Shown here in pieces: positions 61,065-64,000 of a DNA stretch of 64,000 nt. Source of the stretch: Oricola sp. (GTDB taxonomy: Bacteria; Pseudomonadota; Alphaproteobacteria; Rhizobiales; Rhizobiaceae). Position numbers and translations under genes: made by a program. The stretch is taken from NCBI RefSeq assembly GCF_022763245.1, contig NZ_JALEGV010000012.1, forward strand, positions 434,001 through 498,000, read 5' to 3'. The notes below the pieces were generated by a model that was not told the DNA's origin, did no database searches, and saw only the letters and a program-made list of their open reading frames with translations. Position 1 is the stretch's first letter. Every line of letters starts with the position of its first letter.

Positions 61065-61682
61065 ATGACAATGACGACGACGCCCCTGTCCGGGATGCGC
61101 GATACGCGCCCCAATGCCCTGCCGGCTCCGATCGGCGCCCTCATCGGCCTTCATGAGAGAGTTTTTTCCGCGCTCGACGGCCTTTTGGCCGGGTGGTTCA
61201 ACGGCTTTGCAGCACGCTTCACCTTCGCAAGCCTGCTGCTGCTCTATTACCTGAATTCGGGTGTGAACAAGCTGGGTGACGGCCTCTTCGGCTTTCTCAG
61301 CCCGTCGGTCGGCGCCTATGCGACGATCCTGCCGCCGGTCTTCGAGAACCATGGCGCCGATATCGCGACGATCCCCTTCTATTGGGACGCGGTTGTGCTG
61401 CTTGGCACCTGGGCGGAACTTCTGCTTCCGATCCTGATCGTGCTCGGCCTCTTCAGCCGCGTCGCCGCCCTCGGCATGATCGGCTTCGTCCTCGTCCAGA
61501 GCTATGTCGACATCGCCTTTCACGGCATTTCAGGCAAATATCTGGGCGCGATGTTCGACCGCTTTCCCGACGCGATCATCTTCGACCAGCGCCTTCTCTG
61601 GATCTTCGTCCTGGTGGTGATCGTCGCCAACGGTCCCGGCAAGCTGTCGCTCGACCACGTTCTCGCGCGCCGGTTCCGCTGA
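61065..61682 (+). CDS. bufD: BufD, DoxX-family membrane protein
   Basis: 205 residues with four membrane helices, including FTFASLLLLYYLNSG (~48), AVVLLGTWAELLLPILIVLG (~108), ALGMIGFVLVQSYVDI (~131) and LWIFVLVVIVA (~174). A DoxX-type partner commonly closes bufferin operons; its role, perhaps redox supply or secretion support, is unproven. Two starts are possible, 61065 and 61071. Fifth-strand context: 16 bases after bufC, then a terminator. Confidence 0.85.
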   Translation: MTMTTTPLSGMRDTRPNALPAPIGALIGLHERVFSALDGLLAGWFNGFAARFTFASLLLLYYLNSGVNKLGDGLFGFLSPSVGAYATILPPVFENHGADIATIPFYWDAVVLLGTWAELLLPILIVLGLFSRVAALGMIGFVLVQSYVDIAFHGISGKYLGAMFDRFPDAIIFDQRLLWIFVLVVIVANGPGKLSLDHVLARRFR

Positions 61683-61713
61683 CGAACCGCGCTTGCGGCC
61701 TCTTATAGACAAG

Positions 61714-61745
61714 AAAAAAGGCGGGATCTCTCCCGCCTTTCCGCG
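61714..61745. terminator. Bidirectional terminator between bufD and hsp20
   Basis: AAAGGCGGGA-TCTC-TCCCGCCTTT with a run of six A on the left and T on the right, shared by the convergent bufferin operon and heat-shock gene. Confidence 0.9.
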
Positions 61746-61818
61746 TCAGTCGCGCCGGCAGGGAGGGGGAACCCGGCGCGCTGACGTATGGGTGTTGGGC
61801 CTGTGAGAGGCCTTGGCC

Positions 61819-62286
61819 TTAGTTGACCGCCTTGGCCTCGATCCGCTTGGAATCCTTGCCGTTTGCGATCTCGATCTTGCGCGGCTTCATCGCTTCGGGG
61901 ATTTCGCGCTCCAGATCGATATGCAGCAGGCCGTTCTTGAGTTCGGCGGCCTTCACTTCCACATAGTCGGCAAGCTGGAAGCGGCGCTCGAAGGCGCGCG
62001 ATGCGATGCCGCGATGCAGGAATTCCCGCTTTTCGTCAGCCTTGTCTTCCGGCTTGGCGCCTGCGACGGTCAGGACGTTGGAACGGGCTTCGATGGTCAG
62101 GTCGTCTTCGGCGAAACCGGCGACGGCCATGGTGATGCGATAGGCGTTCTCACCGGTCCGCTCGATATTGTAGGGCGGATAGGTCTGGCCGTTGCTCTCC
62201 GGCTGGGCAAGCGTGTCCAGCATGGAAAACAGGCGGTCGAAACCGACGGTGGAACGGAACAGGGGCGAATAGTCGACGTGACGCAT
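61819..62286 (-). CDS. Hsp20/IbpA-type small heat-shock protein
   Basis: 155 residues with the alpha-crystallin domain (~35-130): YNIERTGENAYRITMAVAGF, the conserved LTVAGAKPE and GIASRAFERRFQLADYV, then a C-terminal KPRKIEI anchor (IxI type). Holds unfolding proteins during heat stress. The start at 62286 has GGAGG six bases upstream, which is sequestered by the preceding anti-SD segment. Confidence 0.92.
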   Translation of the reverse strand: MRHVDYSPLFRSTVGFDRLFSMLDTLAQPESNGQTYPPYNIERTGENAYRITMAVAGFAEDDLTIEARSNVLTVAGAKPEDKADEKREFLHRGIASRAFERRFQLADYVEVKAAELKNGLLHIDLEREIPEAMKPRKIEIANGKDSKRIEAKAVN

Positions 62287-62400
62287 AATGGTCCTCCATT
62301 GGATGAGCGACTGTGTTTGCGTTTGACGTTGGCGACCACCCTCACGAGGCGCGGTCCTTGACGTCAGCGAACCCGTTACCGGCGTCCGCTCCCGATATCT
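62287..62400 (-). promoter_or_regulatory. ROSE-type RNA thermometer in the hsp20 leader
   Basis: Immediately before the start, GTCGCTC (62311-62305) pairs with GAGGAC of the ribosome site (62296-62291) with a single bulged G, the hallmark UYGCU/anti-SD arrangement of ROSE elements. The ~105-base leader is the usual length and contains further pairing upstream. Heating should open it and allow translation. Confidence 0.75.
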
Positions 62401-62425
62401 GGTGATTGCCCGAAATCGGTTCAAG
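62395..62425 (-). promoter_or_regulatory. Possible heat-shock promoter of hsp20
   Basis: CTTGAA at 62425-62420 resembles the -35 of RpoH promoters and a ATAT-containing -10 lies near 62400-62395. Spacing (19) is slightly long, so this is tentative. Confidence 0.35.
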
Positions 62426-62567
62426 GGGGCGAATTTCGACGAACCTCGCTTCATGAACGGCAGATGAACAGTGCCTTCCGGACACGTTCAGGTCGGTTAC
62501 GCCATTTTGTCTCCAACGTCGAACGGGTCGCCCACTGCGAGCCGGATACGAAGACAGGAGATCGAAC

Positions 62568-62969
62568 ATGAAATCGCTTTCGACCATCGCCCTCGCCGCG
62601 CTTCTTTCCACCGGAACGATCGTTGGCGCGCACGCCATGCCGGCCATGCAGGCACCGGCCGCTGCGACCGCGACTGCTGCAGATGTCGAACTTGTTGGCC
62701 ATCATCGCTACAGCCATCGCATTTTGCCCAAGCACGTCGTCCAGCGCTCGCTGCAGCGCCGCGGCTATCGCCACATCCGCAACATGCGCCTTGTGCGCGG
62801 CGACTACTTCCTGACCGCGCGCGGCCATCGCGGCGAGGTTCGCCTGAGGGTTGACGGACGCACCGGCCGGATCCTCTCGCGCCAGGCATTGCACCACAGG
62901 CCGCACCGTCCCGGCATCCGGCTTCATGGCGGCAATGGCAACTTCTCCTACTCCTTCGGCATTCACTGA
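62568..62969 (+). CDS. Secreted PepSY-like His/Arg-rich protein
   Basis: 133 residues: signal peptide ~1-23 (cleavage after AHA), then a His-rich segment (GHHRYSHRILPKHVVQ), a PepSY-like beta-helix region (RGYRHIRNMRLVRGDYFLTARGHRG, RLRVDGRTGRIL) and an Arg/His/Gly-rich tail. Small PepSY-like periplasmic proteins occur throughout Hyphomicrobiales. Function unknown; the His content suggests weak metal binding at most. GGAG eight bases before the ATG. Confidence 0.75.
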   Translation: MKSLSTIALAALLSTGTIVGAHAMPAMQAPAAATATAADVELVGHHRYSHRILPKHVVQRSLQRRGYRHIRNMRLVRGDYFLTARGHRGEVRLRVDGRTGRILSRQALHHRPHRPGIRLHGGNGNFSYSFGIH

Positions 62970-63024
62970 GGAGAGACAAGAGTTCGGCCGGGCCGCATCG
63001 TCCCTTCCGGTTCGGCCGTCCATG

Positions 63025-63056
63025 CCGGGAGCGCCTTCGTGGCGCTCCCGGTTTTT
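63025..63056 (+). terminator. Terminator after the PepSY-like gene
   Basis: Perfect 11-bp stem CCGGGAGCGCC / GGCGCTCCCGG, 5-base loop, five T. Confidence 0.92.
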
Positions 63057-63137
63057 CTTTGACCTTTCGCGAACCGCCTCCTATCAATGCCGCCGACCCT
63101 TTTGGCGGGCCGGGGCCCGCAAGCGATCCCGTAGGCG

Positions 63138-64000
63138 ATGACGGAACTCCGGCTTTTCGAACACAACCCCAATCCCCCTGTCTATTCCGACGGCTTCGTG
63201 GAGACGCCGGACGGGTTTTCGATCCGCTACGCCGCCTTCAGGACCGACCGGAATCCCGTGAAGGGATCGGTTTTCCTGCTGCAGGGCCGCAACGAGACGA
63301 TCGAGAAATACTTCGAGACGATCGGCGACTTCATCAGCGCCGGGTTCGACGTCGCCACCTTCGACTGGCGCGGACAGGGCCGATCCAGCCGCTTCTTCGA
63401 AACGAGCGACGCCGGCTATGTCGACAGTTTCGAGCAATATGCGGTCGATGCCGAAACGGTGTTCCGGCATGTCGTCCTTCCGGACTGCAGACCGCCCTAT
63501 TTCATCCTCGCCCACTCCACCGGCGGCCTTGTTGCCCTGCTCCTCGCCCCGCGCATGGTCAACCGGATCCACCGCATGGTGCTGCTCGCGCCCTTCCTGG
63601 GAATGCCCGTCTCGGAACGCCAGGAATGGCTGATGCGCACGGCCACGAAGTCGATGAGCTTCCTCGGCCTGGGCAATCTCGGCGTCTCGAACCGGGCAAA
63701 CCGGCGGGTCAACAAGCCGTTTCAGGTCAACAACCCGGTGACGAGCGACGCCCATCGCTACGCGCGCAACATTTCCCTGCCGATCCGTTTTCCGGAATTG
63801 AAGCTCGGCGGCCCATCGGCCGCCTGGGTCTCCGCCGTGTTCGACGCCATCGACAAGGTCAACGACCCCGCCCACCTCGCCAAGACCATCATCCCGACGC
63901 TGGTCTTCATGGCAGGCGAAGAGCGCGTGGTCTCAAACGAAGCGATCCGACAATTGGTGGCCAACCTGCGCTCGGCGTCCCTGTTGACCATCGACGGGGC
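63138..64000 (+). CDS. Alpha/beta hydrolase, lysophospholipase-like (truncated by window end)
   Basis: At least 287 residues; the gene runs off the window. Serine hydrolase motifs: GSVFLLQGRNETIEKY, FDWRGQGRSS, nucleophile elbow LAHSTGGLVAL (Ser in AHSTGG) and LVFMAGEERVVSNEA, which supplies the acid. Resembles monoacylglycerol lipase/lysophospholipase L2-type enzymes. The His of the triad must lie beyond the window. ATG 63138 has no ideal ribosome site. Confidence 0.85.
   Translation, partial: MTELRLFEHNPNPPVYSDGFVETPDGFSIRYAAFRTDRNPVKGSVFLLQGRNETIEKYFETIGDFISAGFDVATFDWRGQGRSSRFFETSDAGYVDSFEQYAVDAETVFRHVVLPDCRPPYFILAHSTGGLVALLLAPRMVNRIHRMVLLAPFLGMPVSERQEWLMRTATKSMSFLGLGNLGVSNRANRRVNKPFQVNNPVTSDAHRYARNISLPIRFPELKLGGPSAAWVSAVFDAIDKVNDPAHLAKTIIPTLVFMAGEERVVSNEAIRQLVANLRSASLLTIDG

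Overview
The window looks like chromosomal core DNA of a GC-rich alphaproteobacterium of the order Hyphomicrobiales (Rhizobiales), near the Rhizobiaceae/Phyllobacteriaceae/Brucellaceae group. Support comes from families typical of that order: the CtrA-degradation adaptor RcdA (DUF1465), GapR (DUF2312), DUF1192, DUF1036, DUF1244, DUF2778, DUF459, a Brucella Omp10-like lipoprotein, the zinc chaperone AztD, and gltB-ybjQ-gltD. I see no insertion sequence, prophage, CRISPR array, rRNA or tRNA gene. Base composition is uniform by eye. Genes are tightly packed on both strands, with many ATGA/GTGA/TGATG overlaps.

Layout. 0-10 kb: an inverse autotransporter with a Gly-rich repeat passenger, a sensor GGDEF/EAL protein with an odd start, a Zur-box-controlled aztD, and a DUF2778 transpeptidase-like protein. 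10-20 kb: quinone oxidoreductase, DUF1192, a candidate three-hairpin sRNA, rcdA, rpmE, an exporter, a MotA/MotB-like pair, an inositol monophosphatase, efp, and a thiE-like/Sel1 pair. 20-32 kb: TauE permease, ArsR regulator, two DUF465 genes, purEK, rpmJ, TPR protein, alpha/beta hydrolase, DUF1036-pyk, and cell-envelope genes (SGNH hydrolase, MltB-type transglycosylase, outer-membrane barrel). 32-45 kb: kdsD, qmcA-nfeD, hemH, a 5'-nucleotidase with LysM and a 48-bp tandem repeat, omp10, ilvD, pabBC, and a pepF/NTF2/DUF3445 operon. 45-58 kb: an orphan sigma-54 response regulator, a DUF882 peptidase, gapR, the GOGAT operon, a TrmO-like gene and threonine aldolase. 58-64 kb: a complete four-gene bufferin (copper-binding RiPP) operon bufA1-bufB-bufC-bufD, a small heat-shock gene behind a ROSE-type RNA thermometer, a PepSY-like secreted protein and a truncated hydrolase.

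The most notable systems are the bufferin operon (MNIO maturase DUF692 plus DUF2282 precursor), the repeat-built inverse autotransporter, the unassigned sRNA at about 11.34-11.45 kb, the near-perfect Zur operator that isolates aztD from any transporter genes, and several uncharacterised palindromes or leaders (rpmE leader, pabB operator, gltB upstream repeat). Metal homeostasis recurs: zinc (Zur/AztD, cysteine-free L31 and L36) and probably copper (bufferin).
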